NCBI GenBank assembly: GCA_030447875.1
Contig: JAUJOA010000003.1
Coordinates: forward strand, 1 to 64,000
Direction of reading: 5' to 3'
DNA length: 64,000 nt
Origin: Thermoleophilaceae bacterium
GTDB lineage: Bacteria; Actinomycetota; Thermoleophilia; Solirubrobacterales; Thermoleophilaceae
A program made the translations under genes and the position numbers. Below are positions 33,868-43,872 of this stretch, piece after piece. The notes beneath the pieces are model-generated. The model saw only the letters and a list, made by a program, of their open reading frames with translations. It was not told the DNA's origin and did not search any database. The first letter of the stretch is position 1; each line of letters opens with the position of its first letter.

Positions 33868-34919
33868 CAGGTCATCGCGCGGGCGGCCTCGAGCGCGGGC
33901 GCATAGGTCGGGTCGCGCAGCAGCGCCTGGCGGATGCCCTCGCCGAGGATGCCGGCCTCGCCGCGCGAGGCCCCCATCACCGTCCACGAGGACTCACGAC
34001 CGTCGCGCGTCCGGCGCACGGCAGCGAGGCCGCCCGGGCCACGATCGAGTGCGATGGACATGCCGGATGCGGTCTCGATCGTTATGCCCGCGAGGCCGGG
34101 AGCGCTCTGACGCTCCTCGGGCTCAAGCCTCAGGGCGACGTCTCCGCGCGCTCCTCGAGCGCTCCCGTGGAGCGTTCCGTTCTGCGCCACCATCGACCCC
34201 GGCCGCCAGCCGAGCCGCGAAGCGAGCCAGCCGAATACGAGCAGACCGGCGGCGGGCGAGTCGGGCCGGTGGCGAACGGTCACCGAGCTGATCGCGCGGA
34301 GCTGCCCCCGCCACGCCGCCGGATCGAAGGTGGCCGCGATCCGCTCCCGCCACGGCGTGCCCCTCAGCCACGCAAGGTCGACGACGTAGGCGCGCTCGGC
34401 CAGCTCGCTGGCCCGCGCGAGGGCGGCTTCGAGCGATGGCTCCTCGACCGAGTCCACGAGCACCACCTGGGCGAGATGCATGAGTGAGTCGACGGCGTCG
34501 GCGTGCCCGTGGGGAGCCCAGACCACCGTCGCCAGGTCGGTCACGACGAGCGGGTCGACGATCGAGTCGAGGTGGGCGAGGTGCTGAGAACCCACGTCGA
34601 TCACTACTCGCTCGTGCCCGAGGGCGAGCGAACCGCCTTCGGCGTCGTCCTCCGCGCCGAGCGTCACCCACGCGTCGATCGTCGACCGGCCGCGCTCGAC
34701 CGAGCAGAGGACGGTGCGCGACGGGTGGTAGCGCCCCACCCGTTCGAGCCGGTTCTCGATCTCGCCGCGCCATTCGCGGTCGGCGATCACCACCAGGTTG
34801 AGCACTCGCGCGGGGACGAACGCGTCGTCCTCCGCGTGGCGTTGGGTCAGCAGCTCACGAAGGGCGGCCTCGATCGCCGAGGGGCTCGTCCCCTGTTCGG
34901 CCCACAGGTGCTCACTCAT
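33867..34919 (-). CDS. opcA: glucose-6-phosphate dehydrogenase assembly protein OpcA
   Basis: 350 residues, the usual OpcA size. Conserved features: VPARVLNLVVIADRE near residue 38, HPSRTVLCSVERG near 68, and the C-terminal domain after residue 200 (LVFGWLASRLGWRPG). It assembles or activates glucose-6-phosphate dehydrogenase; in actinobacteria and cyanobacteria it is encoded next to zwf, as here. ATG start; zwf stop lies 12 bp upstream. Overlaps pgl by one base downstream. Confidence 0.88.
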   Translation of the reverse strand: MSEHLWAEQGTSPSAIEAALRELLTQRHAEDDAFVPARVLNLVVIADREWRGEIENRLERVGRYHPSRTVLCSVERGRSTIDAWVTLGAEDDAEGGSLALGHERVVIDVGSQHLAHLDSIVDPLVVTDLATVVWAPHGHADAVDSLMHLAQVVLVDSVEEPSLEAALARASELAERAYVVDLAWLRGTPWRERIAATFDPAAWRGQLRAISSVTVRHRPDSPAAGLLVFGWLASRLGWRPGSMVAQNGTLHGSARGARGDVALRLEPEERQSAPGLAGITIETASGMSIALDRGPGGLAAVRRTRDGRESSWTVMGASRGEAGILGEGIRQALLRDPTYAPALEAARAMT

Positions 34920-34931
34920 CCGCAGCGGCGA

Positions 34932-36464
34932 TCAGATGGCCCTCCATCGCTGCCCCTCCCCCAGCAGTCGAGCGGCCTCCTCAGGACCTTGGGAGCCCGC
35001 CTCGTATTGCGGTAGCGGTCCGGGCATCTCCTGCCATGCCTTGATGATCGGGTCGCAGACCCGCCACTGGGCCTCGACCTCATCGTCGCGCGTGAAGAGC
35101 GTCGCGTCCCCGCGCATGGCATCCATGATCAGGCGCTCGTAGGCCTCCGGCGACTGCGACAGGAACGCGGTGCCATACAGGAACTCCATGTTCACCGGCC
35201 TGATCCGCATTCGCGTGCCCGGGATCTTCGCGCCGAGCGACAGCGACACGCCTTCGTTCGGCTGCATCGTGAGGATGAGCTGGTTGGGCTGCACGCCGAC
35301 CGAGCCGTCCTGCGTGAACGCCAGGTGGGGCACGGGCTTCAGCGTCACGGCGATCTCGGTGACCTTCCGAGCCAGCCGCTTGCCCGTCCGCAGGTAGAAC
35401 GGCACCCCCGCCCAGCGCCAGTTGTCCACCTCGAGGCGCAGCGCCGCGTAGGTCTCGGTCGTGGACTCGGGCGGTACTCCATCCTCCTCGAGGTAGCCGT
35501 TGACGTCCTCGCCGGCCTCGAAGCCGGACGCGTACTGGGCCCTGACGGCCATGTTCGGCACGTCGTCGGGCGTCGGCGTCGGGATCGAGTGCAGCACCTT
35601 GACCTTCTCGTCGCGGACCTCGTCGGCGGAGAAGGACACGGGCGGCTCCATGCAGAGGAGCGTGAGCAGCTGGAGCATGTGGTTCTGCACCAGGTCGCGC
35701 AGCGCGCCGGCGGAGTCGTAGTAGCCGGCCCGCGTGCCGATTCCCATGTCCTCGGCCGCCGTGATCTGCACGTAGTCGATGAAGTTGCGGTTCCAGAGCG
35801 GCTCGAACATGCCGTTCGCGAACCGGAACGCCAGCATGTTCTGGACGGTCTCCTTGCCGAGGTAGTGGTCAATCCGGAAGACCTGGCGCTCTTCGAGCAC
35901 CTCGAGCACGTCCCGGTTCAGCTGGCGCGCCTCCTCGAGCGTGGTGCCGAACGGCTTCTCGATCACGACCCGGACCTCGACTCCCGCGAGGCGATCGAGC
36001 CCGTGCTCACCGAGCTGTCCGACGATCACGGGGAAGAACGCGGGAGCGGTCGACAGGTAGAAGACGCGGTTGAACGTCATGCCCGCTTCCTCGTCGAACT
36101 CGGCGGCGATCTTGTCGAGCGTGTCGTACACGCTCGAGTCGTCGAACACGCCGGGCACGTAGCGAACGTGCTCGAGCAGCCCGTCGAGCACCTTCGGGTC
36201 GGGCTTCGTACGAGAGTACTTCTCGATCGCCTCGCGCGCGAGCGTTCGATAGTGCTCGTGCGGGTGATCGGCACGCGAGACCCCGATCAGGTTGAAGCGC
36301 TCGGGCAACGCGCCCTCGTGGGCCAGGTTGTAGAGCGCCGGGAGGAGCTTTCGCTGCGCGAGGTCGCCGGTCGCCCCGAAGATCGTGAGCGTGGTGGGAT
36401 GGACCGGCAGCCGCTCGAGCCCCTTTACGAGCGGGTTCTCCTGCTGCTGCTCGACGGTCGCCAT
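34932..36464 (-). CDS. zwf: glucose-6-phosphate 1-dehydrogenase
   Basis: 510 residues. NADP fingerprint [20 protein letters not shown] near residue 30, active-site [13 protein letters not shown] near residue 200, and [10 protein letters not shown] near 365. It oxidises glucose 6-phosphate to the lactone, producing NADPH. The ATG at 36464 is chosen: it overlaps the gnd stop by one base (TGATG) and the protein begins with [12 protein letters not shown]. The frame is open to 36656 but only as antisense-like sequence in gnd. Confidence 0.95.
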   Translation of the reverse strand: MATVEQQQENPLVKGLERLPVHPTTLTIFGATGDLAQRKLLPALYNLAHEGALPERFNLIGVSRADHPHEHYRTLAREAIEKYSRTKPDPKVLDGLLEHVRYVPGVFDDSSVYDTLDKIAAEFDEEAGMTFNRVFYLSTAPAFFPVIVGQLGEHGLDRLAGVEVRVVIEKPFGTTLEEARQLNRDVLEVLEERQVFRIDHYLGKETVQNMLAFRFANGMFEPLWNRNFIDYVQITAAEDMGIGTRAGYYDSAGALRDLVQNHMLQLLTLLCMEPPVSFSADEVRDEKVKVLHSIPTPTPDDVPNMAVRAQYASGFEAGEDVNGYLEEDGVPPESTTETYAALRLEVDNWRWAGVPFYLRTGKRLARKVTEIAVTLKPVPHLAFTQDGSVGVQPNQLILTMQPNEGVSLSLGAKIPGTRMRIRPVNMEFLYGTAFLSQSPEAYERLIMDAMRGDATLFTRDDEVEAQWRVCDPIIKAWQEMPGPLPQYEAGSQGPEEAARLLGEGQRWRAI

Positions 36465-37417
36465 CACTCCGCGGCGGGGTCGGCCTGGGCGACAGGATCG
36501 TGGGCCTTTACGGCGTGGCCGCCGAACTGGTTGCGCAGGGCCGCGAGCACCTTGGCCGTGTAGTCGCCGTTCTGCCGCGAGTAGAAGCGGGCGTAGAGCG
36601 ACGTGGTGATTACCGGCGTGGGCACGTTCTTCTCGATCGCGTCCTCGATCGTCCACCGCCCCTCGCCCGAATCCTCGACGTAACCCTCGAGCCGATGCAG
36701 GTCGTTGCCCTCCTGCTCGAACGCCCGCGCAGCCAGCTCACAGAGCCACGAGCGCACCACCGAGCCCTGCATCCACAGCTTCGCGATCTGCTCGTTCTCG
36801 AGGTCGAAGTCCGACTTGTGGAACAGCTCGAAGCCCTCGGCGTAGGCCTGCATGATCCCGTACTCCACGCCGTTGTGGACCATCTTCACGTAGTGGCCGG
36901 CGCCGCTGTCGCCCATGTGGCCCCAGCCCGGGCCCCACTGCTCGGTCTCCGGCGGCGCGAGCACGTCGAGGATCGGCGCGACCCGATCCACCGCCTCCTT
37001 CGGCCCTCCGACCATCATGCAGTAGCCCACCTCGAGCCCCCAGACACCGCCGCTCGTGCCGACGTCGACGTAGCTGATCCCCTTGGGGGCGAGCTCCTCC
37101 GCGCGGCGCAGGTCGTCCGTCCACTTGGAGTTGCCGCCGTCGATGATCGTGTCGCCGTCCTCGAGCAAGCCCGCCAGCTCCTCGACCGTCCGCTGCGTGG
37201 GGTCGCCGGCGGGGACCATGATCCAGACGGTCCGCGGCGCGTCGAGCTTCGACACCAGGTCCTCGAGGGAGGAGGCACCGGTCGCGCCGTTGCCCTCGGC
37301 CGCCTGGACCGCCTCGTCTGCGAAGTCGAAGGCGACCACCGTGTGGTCCGAGTCGCGGTGGATGCGATGGACCATGTTCCCGCCCATCTTCCCGAGCCCC
37401 ACGAAGCCGATCTGCAT
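36464..37417 (-). CDS. gnd: 6-phosphogluconate dehydrogenase, decarboxylating
   Basis: 317 residues, the short NAD-preferring (YqeC/GntZ-like) type rather than the 470-residue enzyme. N-terminal [15 protein letters not shown] dinucleotide site, [37 protein letters not shown], and the catalytic lysine segment [21 protein letters not shown]. It gives ribulose 5-phosphate and NAD(P)H. One-base overlaps with both neighbours (tal-pgi upstream, zwf downstream), so strong translational coupling. Confidence 0.92.
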   Translation of the reverse strand: MQIGFVGLGKMGGNMVHRIHRDSDHTVVAFDFADEAVQAAEGNGATGASSLEDLVSKLDAPRTVWIMVPAGDPTQRTVEELAGLLEDGDTIIDGGNSKWTDDLRRAEELAPKGISYVDVGTSGGVWGLEVGYCMMVGGPKEAVDRVAPILDVLAPPETEQWGPGWGHMGDSGAGHYVKMVHNGVEYGIMQAYAEGFELFHKSDFDLENEQIAKLWMQGSVVRSWLCELAARAFEQEGNDLHRLEGYVEDSGEGRWTIEDAIEKNVPTPVITTSLYARFYSRQNGDYTAKVLAALRNQFGGHAVKAHDPVAQADPAAE

Positions 37418-40179
37418 CAGACGATCTCCTTCATCCTCGCGGTAAGCGCGCGGACCGCCTCCACCGGGTCCCCCTCGAGCCGGACGCGCTCCGCCGGCAG
37501 GTCATGGGAGCGCAGGGTCTGGAGGTCGCCGGTGGCCTGAGCGTTCTTCAGCGTGCCGAAGGTGTACCCCGCGCCGGGTATCTCGGCGTCGTCCTCACCG
37601 TCGTGGACGAGCTGCAGGAAGACGCCGGTGGGCGGGCCACCCTTGTGGAGCTGGCCGGTCGAGTGCAGGAAGCGCGGCCCGTAGCCGAACGTGGTGGCCG
37701 TGCGCCGCGCGTCCCGAATCGTCGTCCGCAGCTCGGTCACGGCCTCGTCGAACTCGTCCGACGGCTCCACGTAGGCCATGATCGCCACGTACTGCGGTGG
37801 GGCGACAGCGGCGAGCAGCATGCGCAGGGCATCGTCGTCGGCCTCCGCCACGTCGGGCAGCGAGCCCTGCTTCGCGTACTCCTCGAGCACTCGGTTCGTG
37901 TTGTCCTTCGCCTCCTGCACGTTCGGCTGGTCGAACGGGTTGATTCCGAGGACCCAGCCGGACACCGCCGTGGCGAACTCCGCAAAGAAGAAGATTCGAC
38001 CGAGGTCCTCCGCGCCGAGGGAGTTCAGCGTGAGCGTGGGATGGCCGGCCTTCGCGAGCTCCACGAGCTGAGTCGCGAAGCCCTCGTCGGGCTCCGACGG
38101 CGAATCCGGGTTCCGAAGGTGCGCGAAGATGCGATCGTCGCCGTAGGCATCGGGGTCGCCGAGCGGCTCTCCCGCCACCGGCAGGATCCCCTTTCCCTCC
38201 TTGCCGGTGCTCTCGGCGATGAGCTGCTCGGCCCAGAGGCCGAAGCTGTGGATCGGCTCCGAGAGCACGAAGGTCAGCTTGTCGCGCCCGTTCCGCGCCA
38301 GCTCGCCCATCGAGAGACCGAGCCACAGGCCCTGGTTGTTCGAGGAGTGGTCGTAGTTCGCGCATGCCTGCTCGGCCACCTGGGCCCTGTCGAGGATGGC
38401 CTCGACGTCCACCCCCATGAGGGCGGCCGGCACGAGCCCGAAGTAGGAGAGCGCCGAGTAGCGGCCGCCGATGTTCGGGTCGTTCTGGAAGACGCGGCGG
38501 AACCCGTGCTCCTCGGCCAGCTGGACCAGTGAGGTGCCGGGATCCGTGATCGCGATGAAGCGGCTTCCCGCGTCATCACCCAACCGCTCGGTCACGCGCG
38601 CGTGGAAGTACTTGAAGAACGAGGTCGGCTCGATCGTGCCGCCCGACTTGCTCGAGACGATGAAGAGCGTCCTCTCGAGGTCGACCGAGCGCTCGACCGA
38701 CAGGACCGCGCCGGGATCCGTGGAGTCGAGGACGTGTAGCTCCAGGCCGCCCTCGACCTCTCCGAAGCTCCTCCGGATCACCTCGGGAGCGAGGCTCGAG
38801 CCGCCCATGCCGAGCAGCACTGCGTCCGTCAACCCATCGGCCCTGCACTCGTCGACAAAGGCCTTCAGCTCGGGAGCGGCCTCCCTCATCGGCTCCGTGA
38901 TCGTGAGCCACCCGAGGCGGTTGCCCACCTCGGACGCCCCGCGCTCGCCCCAGAGCGTGTCGTCCTTGCGCCAGACTCGTTGGGCCACGTCCTCCTCGGT
39001 CGCCCTCTTGACGAGCGCGGCGATCCCGGGCTCGAGCTCGTCGGGCAGGTTCGACTCGATCGTCTTCGGCCGACCGGTTATGGCCGCCTCGCGACTCGAC
39101 TCCACCCCGGCCAGCAGCTTCTCCATGGGCTCGATGAACTTGTTGATCGCCTCGACGAGCAGCGTGACGGTCACGTCGCGCATGTCGATCCCGGCCTCCT
39201 CGAGTGCACGAAGCTCGCCGCTCGGATCGTGATCGGCCGTCGCGCCGGTGATCTCGCCGCGCTCGGCGACCGCGAGGAGCGTGGACATCGGCATCGTGTT
39301 CACGGTGTCCGGCCCGACGAGGCCGTCGACGTACATCGTCTCGGAGTACTGCGGGTTCTTGACGCCGGTCGACGCCCACAGCGGTCGCTGGACCGGCGCG
39401 CCCGCATCGCGCACGCGTGCGAAGCGCTCGCCGCGGAAGATCTCCTTGAAGTGCGCGTAGGCGGCCCGCGCGTTGGCCAGCGCCGCGGTGCCGGCGAGGT
39501 CCTGGCGGTCGAGCGACTCGAGCCGCTTGTCCACCTCGCTGTCCACCCGCGAGACGAAGAAGCTGGCCACGGAGTGCACGTCGAGCGCCTTCCCGTCGTC
39601 GAGCCGGCGCTCGAGGGCGCGCACGAAGCGTTCGGCGACCGAGGTGTACGCCTCGACCGAGAAGAGCAGCGTGATGTTCACGTTGATGCCCTCGTAGAGG
39701 GCCTCCTCGATCGCCGGCATCCCTTCCTCGGTGCCCGGGATCTTGATCATCACGTTGGGGCGGTCGAGGCGCTGCCAGTACATGCGCGCCTGCTCGAGCG
39801 TGCCCTCGGTGTCGTGGGCGAGGCGCGGCGCCACCTCGAGCGACACGAAGCCGTCCGTACCCCCGGTCGACTCCCAGACCGGGTGCAGGACGTCGGCCGC
39901 GAGTTGGACGTCCTTGATCGCGATCTCGTCGTACATCTGGCCTGCGTCGAGACCGCGGTTCGCCATCTCGACGAGCTCGTCGTCGTACTCGTCGCTCCCC
40001 AGGATCGCCTTCTCGAAGATCGCGGGGTTCGAGGTCACCCCCCGCAGCGAGTCCTCCTCCATGAGGCGCTTCAGCTCGCCGTCCTCGATCAGCCCCCGGC
40101 GGATCTGGTCCAGCCAAACGCTCGTGCCTGCCTCGGTGAGGGCGGCCAGCCGCTCGTTGACGTGTGCAGCGACGCTCAT
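37417..40179 (-). CDS. bifunctional transaldolase/glucose-6-phosphate isomerase
   Basis: 920 residues, a natural fusion. Residues 1-370 are transaldolase: TSVWLDQIRRGLI, GVTSNPAIFEKAI, and the Schiff-base lysine in NVMIKIPGTEEG. Residues ~390-920 are phosphoglucose isomerase: LGMGGSSLAPEVIRRSFG, VSSKSGGTIEPTSFFKYF, NIGGRYSALSYFGLVPAAL, and C-terminal HKGGPPTGVFLQL. It links non-oxidative pentose recycling with re-formation of glucose 6-phosphate in one polypeptide. ATG behind GGAAGGAGAG, a strong RBS; first gene of the six-gene run. The fusion is known from other bacteria. Confidence 0.94.
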   Translation of the reverse strand: MSVAAHVNERLAALTEAGTSVWLDQIRRGLIEDGELKRLMEEDSLRGVTSNPAIFEKAILGSDEYDDELVEMANRGLDAGQMYDEIAIKDVQLAADVLHPVWESTGGTDGFVSLEVAPRLAHDTEGTLEQARMYWQRLDRPNVMIKIPGTEEGMPAIEEALYEGINVNITLLFSVEAYTSVAERFVRALERRLDDGKALDVHSVASFFVSRVDSEVDKRLESLDRQDLAGTAALANARAAYAHFKEIFRGERFARVRDAGAPVQRPLWASTGVKNPQYSETMYVDGLVGPDTVNTMPMSTLLAVAERGEITGATADHDPSGELRALEEAGIDMRDVTVTLLVEAINKFIEPMEKLLAGVESSREAAITGRPKTIESNLPDELEPGIAALVKRATEEDVAQRVWRKDDTLWGERGASEVGNRLGWLTITEPMREAAPELKAFVDECRADGLTDAVLLGMGGSSLAPEVIRRSFGEVEGGLELHVLDSTDPGAVLSVERSVDLERTLFIVSSKSGGTIEPTSFFKYFHARVTERLGDDAGSRFIAITDPGTSLVQLAEEHGFRRVFQNDPNIGGRYSALSYFGLVPAALMGVDVEAILDRAQVAEQACANYDHSSNNQGLWLGLSMGELARNGRDKLTFVLSEPIHSFGLWAEQLIAESTGKEGKGILPVAGEPLGDPDAYGDDRIFAHLRNPDSPSEPDEGFATQLVELAKAGHPTLTLNSLGAEDLGRIFFFAEFATAVSGWVLGINPFDQPNVQEAKDNTNRVLEEYAKQGSLPDVAEADDDALRMLLAAVAPPQYVAIMAYVEPSDEFDEAVTELRTTIRDARRTATTFGYGPRFLHSTGQLHKGGPPTGVFLQLVHDGEDDAEIPGAGYTFGTLKNAQATGDLQTLRSHDLPAERVRLEGDPVEAVRALTARMKEIV

Positions 40180-40315
40180 CTCTCTCCTTCCGACCGGTGG
40201 AGGCCAGATGCAACCAGGGAGCGCCACCGCCCGCCTCCGGCTGCTCAACGGATTAGATCACACGGTCGCGCAACGGTCGGGGCGTGGAGCCGACCGGCCT
40301 GCTATGCCTTTTGGG

Positions 40316-40756
40316 GTGCCCCGCCCGCAACCGCAAACGCTGACCGCCGGCCTCCTCGGGCTCTTCTTCATCGGTGCCGGGGTCATGCACTTCGTCAAGC
40401 CAAGCTCGTACGAGGCGATCGTGCCCGCTTCCGTCCCCTATCCGGCGGAGATCGTCGCGGTGAGCGGCGTCGCGGAGATCGTCGGCGGCGCTGCGTTGTT
40501 CGTCCCGCGCCTGCGTCCGTGGGCGCGCTGGTTCCTGATCGCGCTGCTGATCGCCGTCTTCCCGGCGAACGTCCACATGGCGATCAACCCGGAGCAGATC
40601 CGCGGCCTGAGCGTGCCCCAATGGCTCCTGTGGGCACGCCTCCCGCTCCAAGGCGTGCTGATCCTCTGGGTGCTGGCCGCGACGCGCAGAAGCGCGCCTC
40701 CTTCGGGCCTTGGGGGACTCGGGGCTCGAGCCGCCGGGGCGCTTCGGGGCCGCTGA
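40316..40756 (+). CDS. DoxX-like membrane protein
   Basis: 146 residues from GTG 40316 (ATG 40304 is possible). Four helices: TAGLLGLFFIGAGVMHFV, IVAVSGVAEIVGGAALF, WFLIALLIAVFPANVHMAI, LPLQGVLILWVLAA. The helix-1 pattern FFIGAGVMHFVKPSSYEAIVP is typical of the DoxX/MauE-like family. Redox role proposed for relatives, not shown here. GTG 40316 sits 7 nt after TATGCC, consistent with leaderless starts nearby. Divergent from tal-pgi and convergent with the dehalogenase-like gene. Confidence 0.72.
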   Translation: MPRPQPQTLTAGLLGLFFIGAGVMHFVKPSSYEAIVPASVPYPAEIVAVSGVAEIVGGAALFVPRLRPWARWFLIALLIAVFPANVHMAINPEQIRGLSVPQWLLWARLPLQGVLILWVLAATRRSAPPSGLGGLGARAAGALRGR

Positions 40757-40762
40757 GGCCGC

Positions 40763-41650
40763 TCAGCCGGCGGCGAGCCACTCGGCGACGATCTTGCCGA
40801 TCCGCTCGCCCTGATCCTCCTGGAGGAAGTGTCCGGCGTCCTCGATCACCGTGAGCTCGTCGGCGCTCGGAAAGAGTGACTGGACGAGCCGCCCCACGGG
40901 GTCGAGCGGCAGCGCAGGGTCGGAGTCGGCCCACAGGAGCAGAGCGGGCCGCCGGTCCTGCATGAGCTTCTCCGCCACCCTCTGCCCCGCGGCGGCGCCA
41001 GGGGCGTCGGGACTCAGCGGCACCATCGCGGGGAAGGTGCGCGCTCCCGCCTTCGACTCCGCGGTGGGAAACGGCGCCTCGTACGCGGCCAGCACCTCCG
41101 GTGACGGAGGCGTCTTGCAGGCGTTGGCTACCAGCATCCCGATCGGCAGGTCGGGCGTCCGCGCGACGAACTCGCGGAACCGGTGCCAGGTCTCGCTCAT
41201 TCGCTGGTGGCCGGTGAAGACGCCGGTGTCCATCGCAACGATGCGCGCAACGCGGTCCGGCAGCTCGGTCGTAGCGATCCGCAGTCCTATCGGGCCGCCC
41301 CAGTCCTGCACGATCACGGTCGCGTCGCGAAGATCGAGCTCCTCGAACAGCGCGACGATGGCCTGGGTGTGGTTGTCGTAGGAGTACCAGTCGTCGTCGA
41401 CCGGCTTGTCGGAGCGCCCGAAGCCGGGAAGGTCCGGCGCGATGCAGCGGTGACCGGCCTCGAGCAGCGGTGGCATCAGCTTTCGGTAGAGGAACGACCA
41501 GGTCGGCTCGCCGTGGAGCATGACCACGGGCGAGCCTTGTCCCTCGTCGACATGGGCCAGTCGAAGCCCGTTCCAGTCGCGATGGTGGACCTCGTACGGG
41601 AAGTCGGGGAGGTCTTCGAAGCGATCATCCGGCGTGCGAAAGGCCTCCAC
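40763..41650 (-). CDS. haloalkane dehalogenase-like alpha/beta hydrolase
   Basis: 295 residues. Begins EAFRTPDDRFEDLPDFPY like DhlA/DhaA relatives. Oxyanion HGEPTW; nucleophile Asp followed by the halide-binding Trp in VQDWGGPIGLRIA at about residue 110; acid residue near LLWADSDPALP; catalytic His in DAGHFLQED. This set fits haloalkane dehalogenases, which cut carbon-halogen bonds by water, although some members hydrolyse epoxides or esters. GTG 41650 is chosen: TAGCGT lies 7 nt upstream and the N-terminus aligns with the family. It interrupts the pentose-phosphate genes. Confidence 0.82.
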   Translation of the reverse strand: MEAFRTPDDRFEDLPDFPYEVHHRDWNGLRLAHVDEGQGSPVVMLHGEPTWSFLYRKLMPPLLEAGHRCIAPDLPGFGRSDKPVDDDWYSYDNHTQAIVALFEELDLRDATVIVQDWGGPIGLRIATTELPDRVARIVAMDTGVFTGHQRMSETWHRFREFVARTPDLPIGMLVANACKTPPSPEVLAAYEAPFPTAESKAGARTFPAMVPLSPDAPGAAAGQRVAEKLMQDRRPALLLWADSDPALPLDPVGRLVQSLFPSADELTVIEDAGHFLQEDQGERIGKIVAEWLAAG

Positions 41651-41657
41651 GGCGCGC

Positions 41658-41663
41658 ACGCTA
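41658..41663 (-). promoter_or_regulatory. -10 box, leaderless type
   Basis: TAGCGT on the minus strand ends 7 nt before the GTG at 41650; no SD. It supports the start chosen. Confidence 0.5.
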
Positions 41664-41736
41664 TCGGGTCGAGACCGCGACCGGTAGAGGGCTGCGCCCC
41701 GGCCCCCTGAGCATCGGCTGTTTTTGGCGGGTCCTC

Positions 41737-41760
41737 TGGCGGCAGGTGGCCTAGCCGCCA
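41737..41760 (-). terminator. hairpin downstream of transketolase
   Basis: TGGCGGC (41737-41743) pairs perfectly with GCCGCCA (41754-41760) over a 10-nt loop, about 85 nt beyond the tkt stop on the minus strand. No U-run follows. Possible terminator that separates tkt from the dehalogenase gene. The remaining bases of 41664-41844 show nothing. Confidence 0.3.
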
Positions 41761-41844
41761 CTCACGCCCGGGCTCGTAACGGTAGCTTGGGATCGAGCTG
41801 GGTGGACGCATGCGCCTCGCCTCGTACCGCGGCATCAGGAGCTC

Positions 41845-43872
41845 CTAGCGCCGACGCAGCCGCTCGACCAAGGCCCTGCCGCGCTCGGCTACGCGCTCGG
41901 GCGTGAAGCCGAAGTGCTCGTAGACGTCCTTGTACGGGCCGGACTCCCCGAACGTCTCCATGCCGATCGCCTCACCCTCGTCACCAACCCAGCGATCCCA
42001 GCCGAGTGGGCTGGCCGCCTCGACCGACACACGCGCGCGGCAGCTTGGCGGGAGTACCCGATCGCGGTAGGTCGCGTCCTGCTGGGCGAAGCGGTCCACG
42101 CACGGCATGCTCACGAGCCGGGTGGCCACGCCCTCGCCCTCGAGCCGCTCGGCGGCGGCGACACAGATGGCCACCTCCGAACCGGTCGCCATGAGGATCA
42201 GGTCCGGCTCTGGACTCGACCCCTCGCGCAGCACGTACGCGCCCCGCTCGATGGCGTCGTCCGGCACCGTGCCCGGGTCGAGCACCGGCAGGTTCTGGCG
42301 CGATAGCGCGAACACGCTGGGCGCCTCCGTCTGGCGCAGCGCGAAGCGCCATCCCAGCGCGGTCTCGTTGGCGTCGGCCGGCCGGATCACGTTCAGGCGC
42401 GGCACCGCTCGCAGGCCGACGAGCTGCTCGATCGGCTGGTGGGTCGGCCCGTCCTCGCCTAGTCCGATCGAGTCGTGGGTGAAGATCCAGATCGACGGCA
42501 ACTTCATAAGCGCCGAGAGCCGGATCGCCCCCCGCATGTAGTCGGAGAAGATGAGGAAGGTGCTGCCGTAGCCGCGGAAGCCGTGCAGCGTCAGGCCGTT
42601 GACGATCGCGCCCATGCCGTGCTCGCGCACGCCGAAGCGGAGGTTGCGGCCCTCGTAGCTCCCCCTCTGGACGTCCCCCGCGTCCTCGATGTCCGTGTTG
42701 GTCGACGGCGCGAGGTCGGCCGCCCCGCCTACCAGATGCGGGACCGCTTTCGCCGCCCACTGGATCGCCTTGCCCGACGCCTTGCGGGTGGCGATCTCGT
42801 CGCCCCCGGCCTCGAAGCGGGGCACATCGGCGTCCCAGCCCTCGGGCATCCGACCGGCGAAGATCGCCTCGAAGTCGGTGGCCCGATCGGGATGAGCCTC
42901 GCGGTAGGCGGCGAAGCGCTCGTTCCACTCCTCCTCCAGCTGACGACCGCGGTCGCAGCACTCGCGGAAGTGCGCGAGCGCCTCCTCGGGCACGGCGAAG
43001 TGGGCATCGGGGTCCCAGCCGTAGAACTCCTTGGTCTCGCGGATGGCCTCCTCACCAAGCGGAGAGCCATGCGCCTTGTAGGAGTCCTGCTTCGGACTGC
43101 CGTAGCCGATGTGCGTGCGCAGGACGATCAATGACGGTCGGTCCTCGACCTCCATGGCCGCGCGTGTCGCCCGCTCGATCGAATCGAGCTCGAGGTCCTC
43201 GCCGAGGTTCTGGACGTGCCATCCGTAGGCCTCGTAGCGCGCCGCCACATCCTCGTCCATCGTCTCGTCGACCGGACCGGCGAGCTGGATCTTGTTGTCG
43301 TCGTAGAACGCGATCAGGTGACCGAGGCCCACGTGGCCGGCGAAGGACGATGCCTCCGAGCCCACGCCCTCCTGCATATCGCCATCGCTCGCCACGGTGA
43401 AGGTGTAGTGGTCGACAACCTCGTGGCCCGGTTCGTTGAAGCGCGCCGCGAGCATGCGCTCGGCCAGCGCCAGTCCCACAGCCATCGAGAGGCCCTGCCC
43501 GAGCGGGCCCGTGGTCGCGTCGATCCCCGGCGTGTACTTGCGCTCGGGGTGGCCCGCGGTCGGAGAGCCGACCTTCCGGAAGTTCTCGATGTCCTCGAGG
43601 GTGAGCGGATAGCCCGTGAGGTAGAGCATCGAGTAGAGGAGCATCGACGCATGCCCCGCGGACAGGACGAAGCGGTCACGATCGGGCCAGTCGTCGTTCG
43701 ACGGGTTGTGGCGCATGATCCGCGTGTAGAGCACGTATGCGAGCGGAGCGAGGGCCATGGGCGTGCCGGGGTGGCCCGAGTTCGCCTTCTGGACCGCGTC
43801 CATCGAGAGCGTGCGGATCGTGTTGATGCAGAGCTCATCGAGCGTCCGCGTGTCCATCTCCGTCGTGCTCAT
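41845..43872 (-). CDS. tkt: transketolase
   Basis: 675 residues, full length. Thiamine diphosphate motif [19 protein letters not shown] around residue 153; [21 protein letters not shown] at the N-terminus; [20 protein letters not shown] with the catalytic glutamate/histidines in the middle domain. It moves two-carbon ketol units between pentose- and hexose-phosphates. ATG overlaps the upstream glucokinase stop (ATGA), so the two are one transcript. It completes the non-oxidative branch with the tal-pgi fusion 1.7 kb downstream. Confidence 0.95.
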   Translation of the reverse strand: MSTTEMDTRTLDELCINTIRTLSMDAVQKANSGHPGTPMALAPLAYVLYTRIMRHNPSNDDWPDRDRFVLSAGHASMLLYSMLYLTGYPLTLEDIENFRKVGSPTAGHPERKYTPGIDATTGPLGQGLSMAVGLALAERMLAARFNEPGHEVVDHYTFTVASDGDMQEGVGSEASSFAGHVGLGHLIAFYDDNKIQLAGPVDETMDEDVAARYEAYGWHVQNLGEDLELDSIERATRAAMEVEDRPSLIVLRTHIGYGSPKQDSYKAHGSPLGEEAIRETKEFYGWDPDAHFAVPEEALAHFRECCDRGRQLEEEWNERFAAYREAHPDRATDFEAIFAGRMPEGWDADVPRFEAGGDEIATRKASGKAIQWAAKAVPHLVGGAADLAPSTNTDIEDAGDVQRGSYEGRNLRFGVREHGMGAIVNGLTLHGFRGYGSTFLIFSDYMRGAIRLSALMKLPSIWIFTHDSIGLGEDGPTHQPIEQLVGLRAVPRLNVIRPADANETALGWRFALRQTEAPSVFALSRQNLPVLDPGTVPDDAIERGAYVLREGSSPEPDLILMATGSEVAICVAAAERLEGEGVATRLVSMPCVDRFAQQDATYRDRVLPPSCRARVSVEAASPLGWDRWVGDEGEAIGMETFGESGPYKDVYEHFGFTPERVAERGRALVERLRRR

